Assembly: GCF_900129885.1 (NCBI RefSeq)
Contig: NZ_FQXE01000005.1
Location: 147,959 to 211,958 of the forward strand
DNA from: Pollutimonas bauzanensis
GTDB lineage: Bacteria > Pseudomonadota > Gammaproteobacteria > Burkholderiales > Burkholderiaceae_B
DNA: 64,000 nucleotides
Direction: 5' to 3'
In this document: positions 1 through 10,598 of the stretch, piece after piece
Numbering within the stretch: position 1 is the first letter of the stretch
Layout of the letters: the number at the start of each line of letters is the position of its first letter
Notes under the pieces: generated by a model
What the model was told of the DNA's origin: nothing
The model's input: only the letters and a program-made list of their open reading frames with translations
Database searches by the model: none
Position numbers and translations under genes: made by a program

Positions 1-4
1 CAGC

Positions 5-89
5 GGCGTGTAAAGAACACTTCCACCACCGCAACAAGGGCGTGTAAAGGATACTTTCACCACCCGCGGCAGCGGCGTGTCAAGAAACC
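5..89. repeat. Imperfect tandem repeat, period 34-35 bp
   Basis: Three copies of a unit beginning GGCGTGTAAAG are visible at 5-30, 39-64 and (shortened and diverged) 74-89. The first two 26-base copies differ at only a few positions and share the ending CACCACC. The array runs off the left edge, so more copies may precede it. It lies directly downstream of the ugpC stop codon. Function unknown; it could be a small intergenic repeat, a regulator-binding array or a mini-satellite. Confidence 0.6.
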
Positions 90-99
90 AGCAAAGGAA

Positions 100-1185
100 C
101 TAATCCTCTATCCGTTTGCCCGTTGCCGCATCGAACCAATGCAGCGCATGGACGCCGTCCGACCCCGCCTGTACCGTTTCCCCCAAGCGCAAAGGAAAAT
201 CCTTCGTCAAACCCACCGGGCAGCGCAGCACCACAGGCGTATCGCCATGGCGGCCGTGTATCAACTGCTCCGACCCAAGAATCTCCACCATCTCGACATC
301 CAGCGGCAGCCCCGGCGCATGCAGCGCCATATGCTCCGGACGCATCCCCATGATCACCTTCCGGTTCGCCAAGGCGGCCGGGACCAAATCCGCGTCGATC
401 TGCAGCGCTGCGCCGCGTTCGTCCTTGACCTGGCGCATGTCGTCGATCTGCACCGGAATCAGGTTCATCGGCGGCGAACCGATAAAGCTCGCCACAAAAA
501 TCGAGGCCGGCTTCTCGAACACCTCGATCGGCGTGCCTATCTGTTCCGATACCCCCTTGTTCATCACCACCATGCGCTGCGCCAGCGTCATGGCCTCCAC
601 CTGGTCGTGCGTCACATACAGGCTGGTGGTCCCCAGGCGGTGATGCAGCTTCTGGATTTCCAGGCGCATTTGCACACGCAGCTTGGCATCCAGATTGGAC
701 AAAGGCTCGTCAAACAGGAATACCTTGGGATCGCGCACGATGGCGCGGCCCATGGCGACGCGCTGGCGCTGGCCGCCCGACAACTGGCGGGGGCGCCGGT
801 CGAGCAGCAGCGACAGTTCCAGAATCTTGGCCGCCTTGTCGACACGGCTCTGGATTTCCTGCTTGTCGAACTTGCGTATCTTCAGGCCATAGGCCATGTT
901 CTCGAAGACCGTCATGTGCGGATAGAGCGCATAGTTCTGAAACACCATGGCGATATCGCGCTCCGCCGGCTCCAGCTTGTTGACGACCTTGCCGTCTATG
1001 CTGATTTCTCCGCTGGTGATGCTTTCGAGCCCCGCCACCATGCGCATCAGGGTCGACTTGCCGCAGCCCGAAGGACCGACAATAACAATGAACTCGCCGT
1101 CCGCAACGTCCATGTTGATGCCGTGTATCACGGCAATATCCCCTGGGTAGGTCTTGGTTACGTTGCGAAAACTGAGTGTAGCCAT
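100..1185 (-). CDS. ugpC: sn-glycerol-3-phosphate ABC transporter, ATP-binding subunit UgpC
   Basis: ATPase of the glycerol-3-phosphate/glycerophosphodiester importer; a dimer on the cytoplasmic face powers UgpA-UgpE. The 361 residues fit the MalK/UgpC subfamily (about 356-370). Visible motifs are Walker [10 protein letters not shown] (about 37-45), the signature LSGGQRQR (about 135-142) and Walker B FLFDEP (about 156-161), followed by the C-terminal regulatory OB-like domain typical of CUT1-type ATPases. It is the last gene of ugpB-ugpA-ugpE-ugpC. In E. coli ugpQ (phosphodiesterase) follows; none lies between ugpC and the window edge. The assignment rests mainly on the operon, because ATPases of this subfamily are alike across sugars. 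Confidence 0.93.
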   Translation of the reverse strand: MATLSFRNVTKTYPGDIAVIHGINMDVADGEFIVIVGPSGCGKSTLMRMVAGLESITSGEISIDGKVVNKLEPAERDIAMVFQNYALYPHMTVFENMAYGLKIRKFDKQEIQSRVDKAAKILELSLLLDRRPRQLSGGQRQRVAMGRAIVRDPKVFLFDEPLSNLDAKLRVQMRLEIQKLHHRLGTTSLYVTHDQVEAMTLAQRMVVMNKGVSEQIGTPIEVFEKPASIFVASFIGSPPMNLIPVQIDDMRQVKDERGAALQIDADLVPAALANRKVIMGMRPEHMALHAPGLPLDVEMVEILGSEQLIHGRHGDTPVVLRCPVGLTKDFPLRLGETVQAGSDGVHALHWFDAATGKRIED

Positions 1186-1249
1186 GTGCTTGATTCCAAA
1201 TCGGTGCGCCGGCGGGCGGAATTAATATTGAATGCGTAGTGCGGGGCGC

Positions 1250-2092
1250 TTATTTTTCGGCGTCGACCAGGCCTTTCACAAACCATTTTTGCATGAGAAT
1301 GACCACGGCCGCGGGCGGGATCATGGCCAGCAGGGCGGTGGCCATCACCAGGTTCCATTCGGTGACGCTGTCGCCGCCCGCGATCATGCGCTTGATGCCG
1401 ATGACCACCGGATACATGTTTTCCTGCGTCGTCATGATGAGCGGCCACAGATACTGATTCCAGCCGTAAATGAACTGGATGACGAACAAGGCCGCGATGC
1501 TGGTGCGCGACAGGGGCAGCAGGACATCCTTGAAAAACCGCAAGGGGCCGGCGCCGTCTATGCGGGCGGCTTCGATCAATTCGTCGGGCACCGTAAGGAA
1601 GAACTGGCGGAACAGGAAAGTGGCCGTGGCCGAGGCGATCAGCGGCAGGGTCAGGCCGGCATAGCTGTTGAGCATGCCCAGGTCGGACACGACCTTGTAG
1701 GTCGGGACGATGCGGACTTCGACGGGCAGCATCAGCGTGACGAAGATCATCCAGAAAAAGAACATGCGGAAACGGAAGCGGAAATACACCACGGCGAAAG
1801 CCGACAGCATGGAAATGGCGATCTTGCCTACCGCGATGACCAGGGCCATGACCGTGCTGACCCACATCATGCGCGCCACGGGCGGGGTATTGGGGGCGCC
1901 GCCGAACAGCACCGCGCTGTAGTTTTCCAGGAAATGGCTGCCGGGCAGCAGCGACATCGGCGCCTGGGCGACTTCCTGGGCGGTTTGCGTCGAGGCGACC
2001 ACCGTGACATAAAGCGGGAAGGCGATGATGGCCACCCCGATGATCAGGATGATGTGGGACAGGATATCCAGGTAGGGACGGCGTTCAATCAT
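1250..2092 (-). CDS. ugpE: sn-glycerol-3-phosphate ABC transporter permease UgpE
   Basis: Inner-membrane permease of the Ugp importer, 280 residues from the chosen start. The protein begins [11 protein letters not shown], matching the E. coli UgpE start as I remember it (MIENRPWLTIF). It carries six predicted membrane segments and the permease EAA loop ([14 protein letters not shown]) that contacts UgpC, and ends [10 protein letters not shown], also as in E. coli. An in-frame ATG exists at 2149, but it would overlap ugpA and add 19 residues without family support, so 2092 is preferred. It sits 31 bases after ugpA and 64 before ugpC. Confidence 0.92.
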   Translation of the reverse strand: MIERRPYLDILSHIILIIGVAIIAFPLYVTVVASTQTAQEVAQAPMSLLPGSHFLENYSAVLFGGAPNTPPVARMMWVSTVMALVIAVGKIAISMLSAFAVVYFRFRFRMFFFWMIFVTLMLPVEVRIVPTYKVVSDLGMLNSYAGLTLPLIASATATFLFRQFFLTVPDELIEAARIDGAGPLRFFKDVLLPLSRTSIAALFVIQFIYGWNQYLWPLIMTTQENMYPVVIGIKRMIAGGDSVTEWNLVMATALLAMIPPAAVVILMQKWFVKGLVDAEK

Positions 2093-2123
2093 GTATGGCC
2101 TTGCCAGAGGTGGACGGGGTGTA

Positions 2124-3005
2124 TCAGTAATTGACCTTGCGGTCGACATAGCGGAATTGCACGACGGTCAGCAGCACCACGATAGCCATCAGGATCACCG
2201 ACTGGGCGGCCGAAGAGCCTATATCCAGCCCCTTGAAGCCCGCGTTATAGACCTTGTACACGAGTATCGACGTGCTGCTGCCGGGTCCGCCCTGCGTCAT
2301 GATGTCGATCACGGCGAAGGTGTCGAAGAAGGCGTAGATCACGTTGACCACAAGCAAAAAGAAGGTGGTGGGCGACAGCAGCGGGAAAACAATGGTCCAG
2401 AAGCGGCGCAGGGGGCTGGCCCCGTCTATGGCGGCCGCTTCGATCAGCGAGCGGGGGATGGATTGCAAGCCCGCCAGGAAAAACAGGAAATTGTAGGAGA
2501 TCTGCTTCCAGACCGAGGCCAGCACCACCAGGATCATGGCATCGTTGCCATCGAGCCGCGGGTTCCAGCCGACGCCGGCGCGCGTCAGGTATACCGCCAG
2601 TATGCCTACCGAAGGCGAGAACAGGAAGAGCCACAGCACGCCCGCCACCGCGGTCGCCACGGCGTAAGGCCAGATCAGCAGCGTCTTGTAGACGCCGGCG
2701 CCCCTGACCACCCGGTTGGCGATGACCGCCAGCAAGAGCGAAACCGTCAGCCCCAGCACGGCGACCAGCACGGAAAATACCGCGGTGACCTTGAATGAAC
2801 TGACATAGTCCTCGTTGGCGAACAGCTCGGCGAAGTTGCTCAGCCCCACGAATTGCGAGGACAGCCCGAAGGGGTCCTCCAAGCGGAACGACTGCCACAC
2901 GGCCTGGCCGGCGGGCAGAAAGAAGAACACAATCGTGATGGCCAATTGCGGCGCCAGCAGCAGATACGGTAGCGTTTTATGGCTGAAAACAACGCGCTTT
3001 TCCAT
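2124..3005 (-). CDS. ugpA: sn-glycerol-3-phosphate ABC transporter permease UgpA
   Basis: Partner permease of UgpE, 293 residues from the chosen ATG (protein start [20 protein letters not shown]). The frame is open upstream to a TTG at 3125, but E. coli UgpA starts close to LPYLLVAPQ, so the extra 40 proline/arginine-rich residues look untranslated. No good Shine-Dalgarno precedes 3005, so the start is the least certain point. The EAA motif ([14 protein letters not shown]) and the C-terminus [13 protein letters not shown] match the family. Separated from ugpB by a 153-base spacer, long for this operon. Confidence 0.9.
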   Translation of the reverse strand: MEKRVVFSHKTLPYLLLAPQLAITIVFFFLPAGQAVWQSFRLEDPFGLSSQFVGLSNFAELFANEDYVSSFKVTAVFSVLVAVLGLTVSLLLAVIANRVVRGAGVYKTLLIWPYAVATAVAGVLWLFLFSPSVGILAVYLTRAGVGWNPRLDGNDAMILVVLASVWKQISYNFLFFLAGLQSIPRSLIEAAAIDGASPLRRFWTIVFPLLSPTTFFLLVVNVIYAFFDTFAVIDIMTQGGPGSSTSILVYKVYNAGFKGLDIGSSAAQSVILMAIVVLLTVVQFRYVDRKVNY

Positions 3006-3158
3006 GGGAGGAGAATCTTTTATTGCCGCCGCAGGCCGGAAAGGGATCCGGGCCGCTGGCTGGGGTTGGAAAAAAGGACGCCATTGTCGCATAAGCGAAA
3101 ACCGTGAGGGGCGCCCCGCCTGCAAGGGCGCCGCTCACGGCGGCGATGCTATAGCGGC

Positions 3159-4466
3159 CTACTTGACGCTTTTTTCGAAGCGCTCCAGCAGTTCGTTGCC
3201 GCGCTTGACCATATTGGCCAGGCCGGCTTCAGGCGTGACCGAGCCGGAGAAGATCTTTTCCATTTCGCCGTCCTCGATGTCGCGGATTTGCGGCAGATAG
3301 CCCAGGCGCACGCCGCGCGAGTTCTCGGTGGTCGTCGCGTCAAGCTGCTTGACGGCCACGTCGGAGCCCGGGTTCTTGTCGTAGAAGCCCGACTTCTGGG
3401 TCAGGTCGTAGCCCGCCTTGGTGACCGGCACATAGCCGGTGCCCTGGTGCCACTCGGCGGCTTTTTCCGGACTGGACAGGAACTTGAAGAACTTGGTCAC
3501 GCCTTTGTAGACTTCGGGCGATTTCTTGGTGAATACCCACAGGGACGCGCCGCCGATGATGGAGTTCTGGGGAGCGCCCTTGACGTCCGAGTAATAGGGC
3601 AGCGTGGATGTGCCGAACGCGAAATTGCCGGTCTTGATGATATTGGCGCGGTTGCCGCTGGAGCCCGTGAACATGGCGCACTTGCCGCCGGTGAAAAGCG
3701 AGTTCGGCGCATCGCCGCGGCCGCCGTAGGTGAAGGTGCCTTCCTTGGCCATCTTGGCCAGGAAGGTCATGTGGCGCAAGAACAGCGGCTGGGAGACTTC
3801 CAGGCGCGCATCCAGCCCGCCGAAGCCGTTGTCCTTGGAAGCGTAGGGCGTGTTGTGCCAGGCGCCGAAGGTTTCAAGCTGGATCCATGAGGGCCAGGAG
3901 GTCGTATAGCCGCATTCCAGGCCCGCCGCGCGCACCTTTTTGCCGACTTCGGCAACTTCTTCCCAGGTCTTGGGTGGTTTTTCCGGGTCGAGGCCGGCCT
4001 TCTTGAAGGCGTCCTTGTTGTAGTAGAAGACCGGTGTCGAGCTGTTGAAAGGCATGGACACCAGCTTGCCGTCGGGCGAGGAGTAATAGCTGGCCACGGC
4101 GCCCAGGAAGTCGGCCGGATCGATCGGGTCGCCGGCTTTTTCGGACATTTCCTGGATGGGCTGGATGGCGCCCTTGGCGTACATCATGGTGGCAGTGCCG
4201 ACTTCGAACACCTGCAGGATGTCCGGCGCGTTGCCGGAGCGGAAGGCGGCAATGCCCGCGTTCATGGATTCGCCGTACGTGCCTTTGTAGATGGCGTGAA
4301 CGACGTAGTCGGACTGGCTTTTATTGAATTCGCCGACCAGCGAATTGACGCGGTCGCCCAAAGCGCCTTCCATCGAATGCCAGAAATTGATGTCGGTGGC
4401 GGCATTGGCGGTTCCCAGGCCGGCGATGACGCCGGCAAGGGATAATGCAAAAAGCTTTGTTCGCAT
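3159..4466 (-). CDS. ugpB: Periplasmic sn-glycerol-3-phosphate-binding protein UgpB
   Basis: Substrate-binding protein that captures sn-glycerol-3-phosphate and glycerophosphodiesters in the periplasm and delivers them to UgpA-UgpE. 435 residues (E. coli UgpB is 438). A Sec signal peptide is clear: MRTKLFALSLAGVIAGLGTA with an ANA-type cleavage site, and the mature protein starts ATDINFWHSMEGALGDRVN, the family hallmark. First gene of ugpBAEC and divergent from proC; a three-unit PHO box lies 62-90 bases upstream, so induction by phosphate starvation through PhoB is expected. Confidence 0.95.
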   Translation of the reverse strand: MRTKLFALSLAGVIAGLGTANAATDINFWHSMEGALGDRVNSLVGEFNKSQSDYVVHAIYKGTYGESMNAGIAAFRSGNAPDILQVFEVGTATMMYAKGAIQPIQEMSEKAGDPIDPADFLGAVASYYSSPDGKLVSMPFNSSTPVFYYNKDAFKKAGLDPEKPPKTWEEVAEVGKKVRAAGLECGYTTSWPSWIQLETFGAWHNTPYASKDNGFGGLDARLEVSQPLFLRHMTFLAKMAKEGTFTYGGRGDAPNSLFTGGKCAMFTGSSGNRANIIKTGNFAFGTSTLPYYSDVKGAPQNSIIGGASLWVFTKKSPEVYKGVTKFFKFLSSPEKAAEWHQGTGYVPVTKAGYDLTQKSGFYDKNPGSDVAVKQLDATTTENSRGVRLGYLPQIRDIEDGEMEKIFSGSVTPEAGLANMVKRGNELLERFEKSVK

Positions 4467-4526
4467 GAGGTTTTCTCCTGAAGTTGCCCGGTCTGCTGAT
4501 GCCTGTGACCAAGTTCGTTTGGTAGT

Positions 4527-4557
4527 CTATGACACGTTCATGACATTGGCGTGACTG
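4527..4557 (-). promoter_or_regulatory. Probable PHO box (PhoB site) upstream of ugpB
   Basis: Read on the minus strand, three heptamers CAGTCAC (4557-4551), ATGTCAT (4546-4540) and GTGTCAT (4535-4529) occur at exact 11-base spacing. The PhoB consensus is tandem CTGTCAT units in 11-bp repeats, so this is a good three-unit PHO box. It precedes a ugp operon, a classical Pho regulon member. A clear -10 hexamer was not recognised downstream. Confidence 0.75.
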
Positions 4558-4632
4558 TAACGACAATCAAGGCCGGCGGTCAATTCAAATATACCCGCGA
4601 TAAAATGATGAAAATCGTACAATACTGACCCT

Positions 4633-5466
4633 ATGACTAAAGAACTCACTATTGCATTCATCGGCGGCGGCAATATGGCCACCGCCTTGGGGGCGGGCCT
4701 GATCGGCAAGCGCTGCGGCGCTCACGATGTGCATGTCGTCGATACCAACGCCCCCGTACTGGAACGCTGGAAGCAGCAGGGCACTTCTGTCGCGCAGCGG
4801 CCGGATGAAACGCTGGCCACCAGGCGCGTCTGGATTTTCGCCGTCAAGCCCCAGTACATGAAGCAGGCAGTGCAGAGCTGCCGCCCCTATCTGCGCGACG
4901 ACACGCTGGTAATCAGCATCGCCGCGGGCATCTCGAGCGCCACCCTGGGCGAATGGCTGGGCGCTCCCGGGCAGCCCTGGACCCGCCTGATCCGCTGCAT
5001 GCCCAATACGCCCGCGCTTATCGGCGCGGGCGCCAGCGGCCTGATGGCCGGGCAGGGGGTCTCCGAGGACGACAAGATGGTGGCGCAGCAATTGATGCGC
5101 GCCGTCGGCGAAGTGGTGTGGGTAGGCAGCGACCACGAAATCGATGTGGTGACCTCTTTGTCGGGCAGCGGCCCGGCTTATGTGTTCCTGTTCATCGACG
5201 CCCTGATACAGGGAGGGGTCAGGCAAGGCCTTTCCGAAGACCAGGCGCGCACCCTGGCCCTGGCCACGCTGAACGGCGCCACGCAACTGGCGGCCTTGTC
5301 GCACGAGAGCCTTGCCGTCCTGCGCGAACGCGTCACCTCCACGGGCGGCACGACCGCCGCGGCCCTGGCCGTGTTCGAAGACAGGCAGTTCTTCGACATC
5401 GTCCAGGCGGCCATGCAGGCCGCCGCGGACCGCGCCGCCGAACTGTCGGTCGAGTCTTCGCTATGA
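4633..5466 (+). CDS. proC: Pyrroline-5-carboxylate reductase ProC
   Basis: Catalyses the last step of proline synthesis, NAD(P)H-dependent reduction of 1-pyrroline-5-carboxylate to L-proline, in the cytoplasm. 277 residues, normal length. The N-terminal Rossmann fold shows IAFIGGGNMATALGAGL (about 7-23); the C-terminal dimerisation domain carries the P5CR signature region around LSGSGPAYVFLFIDAL and the segment ERVTSTGGTTAAALAVFE. Single gene, divergent from ugpB with a 166-base spacer that holds a TACAAT hexamer at 4618-4623; if that is the -10 element the leader would be very short. Confidence 0.95.
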   Translation: MTKELTIAFIGGGNMATALGAGLIGKRCGAHDVHVVDTNAPVLERWKQQGTSVAQRPDETLATRRVWIFAVKPQYMKQAVQSCRPYLRDDTLVISIAAGISSATLGEWLGAPGQPWTRLIRCMPNTPALIGAGASGLMAGQGVSEDDKMVAQQLMRAVGEVVWVGSDHEIDVVTSLSGSGPAYVFLFIDALIQGGVRQGLSEDQARTLALATLNGATQLAALSHESLAVLRERVTSTGGTTAAALAVFEDRQFFDIVQAAMQAAADRAAELSVESSL

Positions 5467-5697
5467 TCCGCGCCGCGCCGATGCCTTGCGCCCGCGTGAC
5501 GGGATGGCAGATGCGCGTGCGCGCGCGCAACTAAATAGCCGCTGTAAGGGCTTATCCGTAGTGACAGCAAGTCAGTGTGTGGTCAGAATACGCTAGCCGT
5601 TCGAGGCGGAAGCTAAACATCATGGCTCGCCGTAACAGAGTATTCGAGTTCGTAACATGAATTCGGTTGCGGCAGGCTTAACCGGAGATCTGTAGGC

Positions 5698-6819
5698 ATG
5701 AAGTTCCTAAAAAGCGTATCACCCTTGGTGGTGGCCATTAGCGCCATGGCATTTGCAGGCGGCGCCTCTGCCGCCGATACCATCAAAATAGGCATCCCTC
5801 AACCCATGACCGGCCCCGCCACCCAGTACGGCGATCAGATCCAGGCCGGCGCGCTCACCGCTATCGAAGCGATCAACGCCGCGGGCGGCGTCAAGGGCCA
5901 AAAGCTCGAGCCTTTGCTGATCGATGATGGCTGCGAGCCCAAGCAGGCCGTGCCGGCCGCCAACCGGGTCATCAATTCGGGCGCGAAGTTCGCCGTGGCT
6001 CATGCCTGCTCGGGCACCACCGTTCCCGCCGTGAACGTATACGAACAGGAAGGCATCGTCGCCATTACCCCGGGGGCCACCTCGCCGCTGGTGACCGACA
6101 CCATCAAGCCGCATTTTTTCTTCCGCACCATCGGCCGTGACGACCAGCAGGGTCCTTTCGCCGCCGGCTACATCGCCAAGGAGCTCAAGCCCAAGACCGT
6201 CGCCATTCTGCACGACAAGCAGACCTATGGCTCGGGCATCGCCAGCCAGGTGCGCGATACCCTGGCCAAAGACAAAATCAATGTCGGCCTGTTCGAAGGC
6301 ATCAATGTCGGCGACAGCGACTACTCGGCGGTCATCACCAAGCTCAAATCGCTCAATCCCGACCTGATCTATTTCGGCGGCTACCATGCCGAACTCGGGC
6401 TGCTGCTGCGCCAGGCGCGCGAACAAGGCCTCAAGACGCAGTTCATGGGCCCTGAAGGCGTGGCCAACAAGGATCTCCTGGCCATTGCCGGTCCGGCCAT
6501 CGAAGGCCTGCTGGTTACATTGCCGGCCGACTTCACCAAGCTGCCCGGCAATGAGAAAGTCCTCGAGAATTTCAAGACGGCCAAGCGCAGCCCGGACGGC
6601 GCCTTCACCATGCCTGCCTACGCGGCCGTGCAGATCCTGGCCGACAGCATCAACGCCGTGGGCGCCGATCCTGTCAAAGTCGCCGACTACATGCACGCCA
6701 ATGCGTTCAACACCGCCATCGGCAAAGTCGAATACGATGCCAAGGGCGACCTGAAGAAGTTCGAATTCGCCGTCTTCAAATGGGACAAGGCCGGCAACAT
6801 GGAGCAGCTCAAGTTCTAA
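5698..6819 (+). CDS. livJ: Branched-chain amino acid-binding protein LivJ-like
   Basis: Periplasmic binding protein for leucine/isoleucine/valine import (Leu-Ile-Val-binding family, type I periplasmic fold). 373 residues with a Sec signal peptide (MKFLKSVSPLVVAISAMAFA, cleavage near ASA) and mature start ADTIKIGIPQPMTGPATQYG. The motif DDGCEPKQAVPAANRVI with two cysteines is typical of LivJ/LivK proteins. GGAG lies 16-19 bases upstream region of the ATG. First gene of livJHMGF, with a strong terminator between it and livH, consistent with a binding protein made in excess over the membrane subunits. Exact substrate among branched-chain or related amino acids is not decided by sequence. Confidence 0.9.
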   Translation: MKFLKSVSPLVVAISAMAFAGGASAADTIKIGIPQPMTGPATQYGDQIQAGALTAIEAINAAGGVKGQKLEPLLIDDGCEPKQAVPAANRVINSGAKFAVAHACSGTTVPAVNVYEQEGIVAITPGATSPLVTDTIKPHFFFRTIGRDDQQGPFAAGYIAKELKPKTVAILHDKQTYGSGIASQVRDTLAKDKINVGLFEGINVGDSDYSAVITKLKSLNPDLIYFGGYHAELGLLLRQAREQGLKTQFMGPEGVANKDLLAIAGPAIEGLLVTLPADFTKLPGNEKVLENFKTAKRSPDGAFTMPAYAAVQILADSINAVGADPVKVADYMHANAFNTAIGKVEYDAKGDLKKFEFAVFKWDKAGNMEQLKF

Positions 6820-6832
6820 TCGCAGCACTGCG

Positions 6833-6868
6833 TGCTCCAGCCTTCGCAGGCTGGAGCATTTCTTTTTT
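6833..6868 (+). terminator. Intrinsic (attenuating) terminator between livJ and livH
   Basis: Perfect inverted repeat TGCTCCAGCCT / AGGCTGGAGCA (6833-6843 and 6848-6858) around a TCGC tetraloop, followed at once by TTTCTTTTTT. This is a textbook rho-independent terminator, placed 14 bases after the livJ stop and 58 bases before the livH start. It probably lets part of the transcription continue into livHMGF. Confidence 0.88.
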
Positions 6869-6925
6869 CCTCGGTCAGCTTGCTGTGTGCCACGTCCCAG
6901 GCTGACGCACCGGAATACCCGCTTT

Positions 6926-7851
6926 ATGTCTGAGCTCATACCCCAACTTACGCAACAGCTCTTCAACGGCTTGTCGCTAGGCGCCATCTACGCGCTCATC
7001 GCCATCGGCTACACAATGGTCTATGGCATCATCGGCATGATCAACTTCGCGCACGGTGAGATTTACATGATCGGGGCCTATGTGGGCCTGGTCACCCTTT
7101 CGGCCATCGGCGTCAACAGCGGCCTGCCTTTGCCCATGATCATTCTGATCATGCTGGTCATCGCCGTGCTGGTCACCGGCGTATACGGCTATGCGATCGA
7201 AAAAGTGGCTTATGCGCCGCTGCGCGGCGGCCCGCGCCTGGTGCCGCTGATCTCCGCCATCGGCATGTCCATCTTCCTGCAGAACTGGGTAGCCATAGGC
7301 CAGGGCGCCCGCGACATGGCGGTGCCGGCGCTGGTGACCGGCTCGGTGCAGTTCCAGCTGGGCAGCGATTTCGTCATTACGGCGCCGTATTCCCGCATCA
7401 TGATCATCGTGGTGACGGTATTGCTCATGATCGCGCTGACCTTGTTCATCAAGTATTCCCGCATGGGCCGCGCGTCGCGCGCATGCTCGCAGGACCTGCA
7501 CATGGCCAATCTGCTGGGCATAGACACCAACCGCATTATCTCGTTTACCTTCATCATAGGCGCCATGCTGGCGGCGGTGGGCGGGGTGCTGATCGCCCTG
7601 GCCATAGGCAAGCTCAATCCCTTCATCGGCTTCCTGGCGGGCATCAAGGCCTTTACCGCGGCGGTGCTGGGCGGGATAGGCAGCATCCCGGGCGCCATGC
7701 TGGGCGGCGTACTGCTGGGCCTGGCCGAAACCTTCGCCGCCGCCTATATCTCGTCGCAGTACAAGGATATCGTCGCCTTCGGCCTGTTGGTGTTCATCCT
7801 GCTGTTCCGCCCGACCGGCCTGCTTGGCAAACCCGAAGTGGAAAAAGTGTA

Positions 7852-7852
<1 letters not shown>
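6926..7852 (+). CDS. livH: Branched-chain amino acid ABC transporter permease LivH
   Basis: Inner-membrane permease of the LIV-I type importer. 308 residues from ATG 6926 ([20 protein letters not shown]), matching E. coli LivH (308). A GTG 39 bases upstream is in frame, but the added residues resemble spacer. About eight hydrophobic segments are present, with the early LivH signature [20 protein letters not shown]. The stop overlaps the livM start as TAATG, so translation is coupled. Confidence 0.93.
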
Positions 7853-9077
<1,225 letters not shown>

Positions 9078-9081
<4 letters not shown>

Positions 9082-9845
9082 GCGAGGTATTGCTTAAGGT
9101 GTCCGACCTCACCATGCGCTTCGGCGGCCTGCTGGCCGTCGATCAGGTCGCGTTCGAGGTCATGCGCGATGAAGTCTTCGCCATCATCGGCCCCAACGGC
9201 GCCGGCAAGACGACAGTGTTCAACTGCGTCGGCGGCTTCTACAAGCCTTCATCGGGCTCCATCCTGATGGATGGCAAGACCATCAATGGCCTGCCCAGCC
9301 ATAAAGTCGCCCAGCAGGGCCTGGTGCGCACTTTCCAGAACGTGCGCCTGTTCAAGCACCTTACGGTGCTGGAAAACCTGCTGGTGGCGCAGCATACCCA
9401 TATCCAGACGGGCCTGTTGCAAGGGCTGCTCAAGCTGCCGTCCTACCGCAAGTCGGAAGACGAGGCCCTGCAGCGCGCCGGCGACTGGCTCGATTTCATG
9501 GATATCCGGCAGTACGCCAACCGCGAAGCGGGCAACCTCGCCTACGGCCACCAGCGCCGCCTGGAAATCGCGCGCTGCATGATTACCAAGCCGCGCCTGC
9601 TGATGCTGGACGAGCCCGCCGCCGGCCTCAACCCGCAGGAAAAACGCGATCTGCAGAAGCTGATCGACCAGTTGCGCAAAGAGTTCGACGTGGCGGTATT
9701 GCTGATCGAACACGATATGAGCCTGGTCATGGGCGTATCGGACCGCATCATGGTCATGGAGCACGGCAAGCCCATCACCACAGGGCTGCCGGCCGAAGTC
9801 CGGGTCGACCCTCGCGTCATCAAAGCTTATCTGGGGGAAGAATAA
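9078..9845 (+). CDS. livG: Branched-chain amino acid ABC transporter ATPase LivG
   Basis: One of two ATPases of the Liv importer, 255 residues. Walker [10 protein letters not shown] (about 38-46), signature segment [12 protein letters not shown] and Walker B LLMLDEP are visible. Starts at the ATGA overlap with livM; an upstream in-frame methionine inside livM is ignored. The stop codon is followed without a gap by the livF start. The signature reads [10 protein letters not shown] rather than LSGGQ, as is usual in LivG. Confidence 0.93.
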
Positions 9846-10547
9846 GTGCTCAAGCTCCAAAACGTACATACATACTATGGTGCAATCCAGGCGCTCAACG
9901 ATGTTTCGGTCGAGGTCAACAAGGGCGAGATCGTCACCCTGATCGGCGCCAATGGCGCGGGCAAGACCACGCTGCTCATGACCGTCTGCGGGTCGCCGCG
10001 CGCGCGCAGCGGCACGGTGTCCTTCGAGGGCGAGGACATCACCCAGGCCCAGACCCACACCATCATGCGCCGCGGCATCGCGATCTCGCCGGAAGGGCGG
10101 CGCGTTTTTCCCGACCTTACCGTGGCCGAAAACCTGAAGATGGGCGGCTTTTTCCTGGGCTCGCGCGAGATCGAGGAGGGCCTCGCCCATGTATATACCT
10201 TGTTCCCACGCCTGAAGGAACGCGCCAACCAGCGCGCCGGAACCATGTCCGGCGGCGAACAGCAGATGCTGGCCATCGGGCGGGCCCTGATGACCAAGCC
10301 GAAATTGCTGCTGCTGGATGAGCCCACGCTGGGCCTGGCCCCGCTCATCATCACGCAGATTTTCGATATCATCCGCACGATACGCGAGCAGGGCGTCACG
10401 GTGTTCCTGGTCGAGCAGAACGCCAACAAGGCCTTGCAGGTGGCCGATCGCGGCTATGTGCTGGAAACCGGCAAAGTCGTCCTGGCCGATACCGGCGCCA
10501 ATTTGCTGGTCAATGACCAGGTGCGCCAGGCCTACCTGGGCGCCTGA
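9846..10547 (+). CDS. livF: Branched-chain amino acid ABC transporter ATPase LivF
   Basis: Second ATPase of the Liv importer, 233 residues, normal length. Starts with GTG immediately after the livG TAA. Walker A GANGAGKTT (about 34-42), signature MSGGEQQMLAIGRAL and Walker B LLLDEPTLGLAP are intact. Last gene of livJHMGF; a convergent peptidase gene ends 51 bases downstream and no convincing terminator hairpin was recognised between them. Confidence 0.94.
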   Translation: MLKLQNVHTYYGAIQALNDVSVEVNKGEIVTLIGANGAGKTTLLMTVCGSPRARSGTVSFEGEDITQAQTHTIMRRGIAISPEGRRVFPDLTVAENLKMGGFFLGSREIEEGLAHVYTLFPRLKERANQRAGTMSGGEQQMLAIGRALMTKPKLLLLDEPTLGLAPLIITQIFDIIRTIREQGVTVFLVEQNANKALQVADRGYVLETGKVVLADTGANLLVNDQVRQAYLGA

Positions 10548-10598
10548 CCGGCCCTCTGCCCAGGATCAGCCTGCGCCTTGAGCGCGGCCTGGACGCCG

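Noticed and set aside
2093-2149. Upstream in-frame start of ugpE overlapping ugpA
   Set aside because: The residues gained do not match the family; the start at 2092 does.
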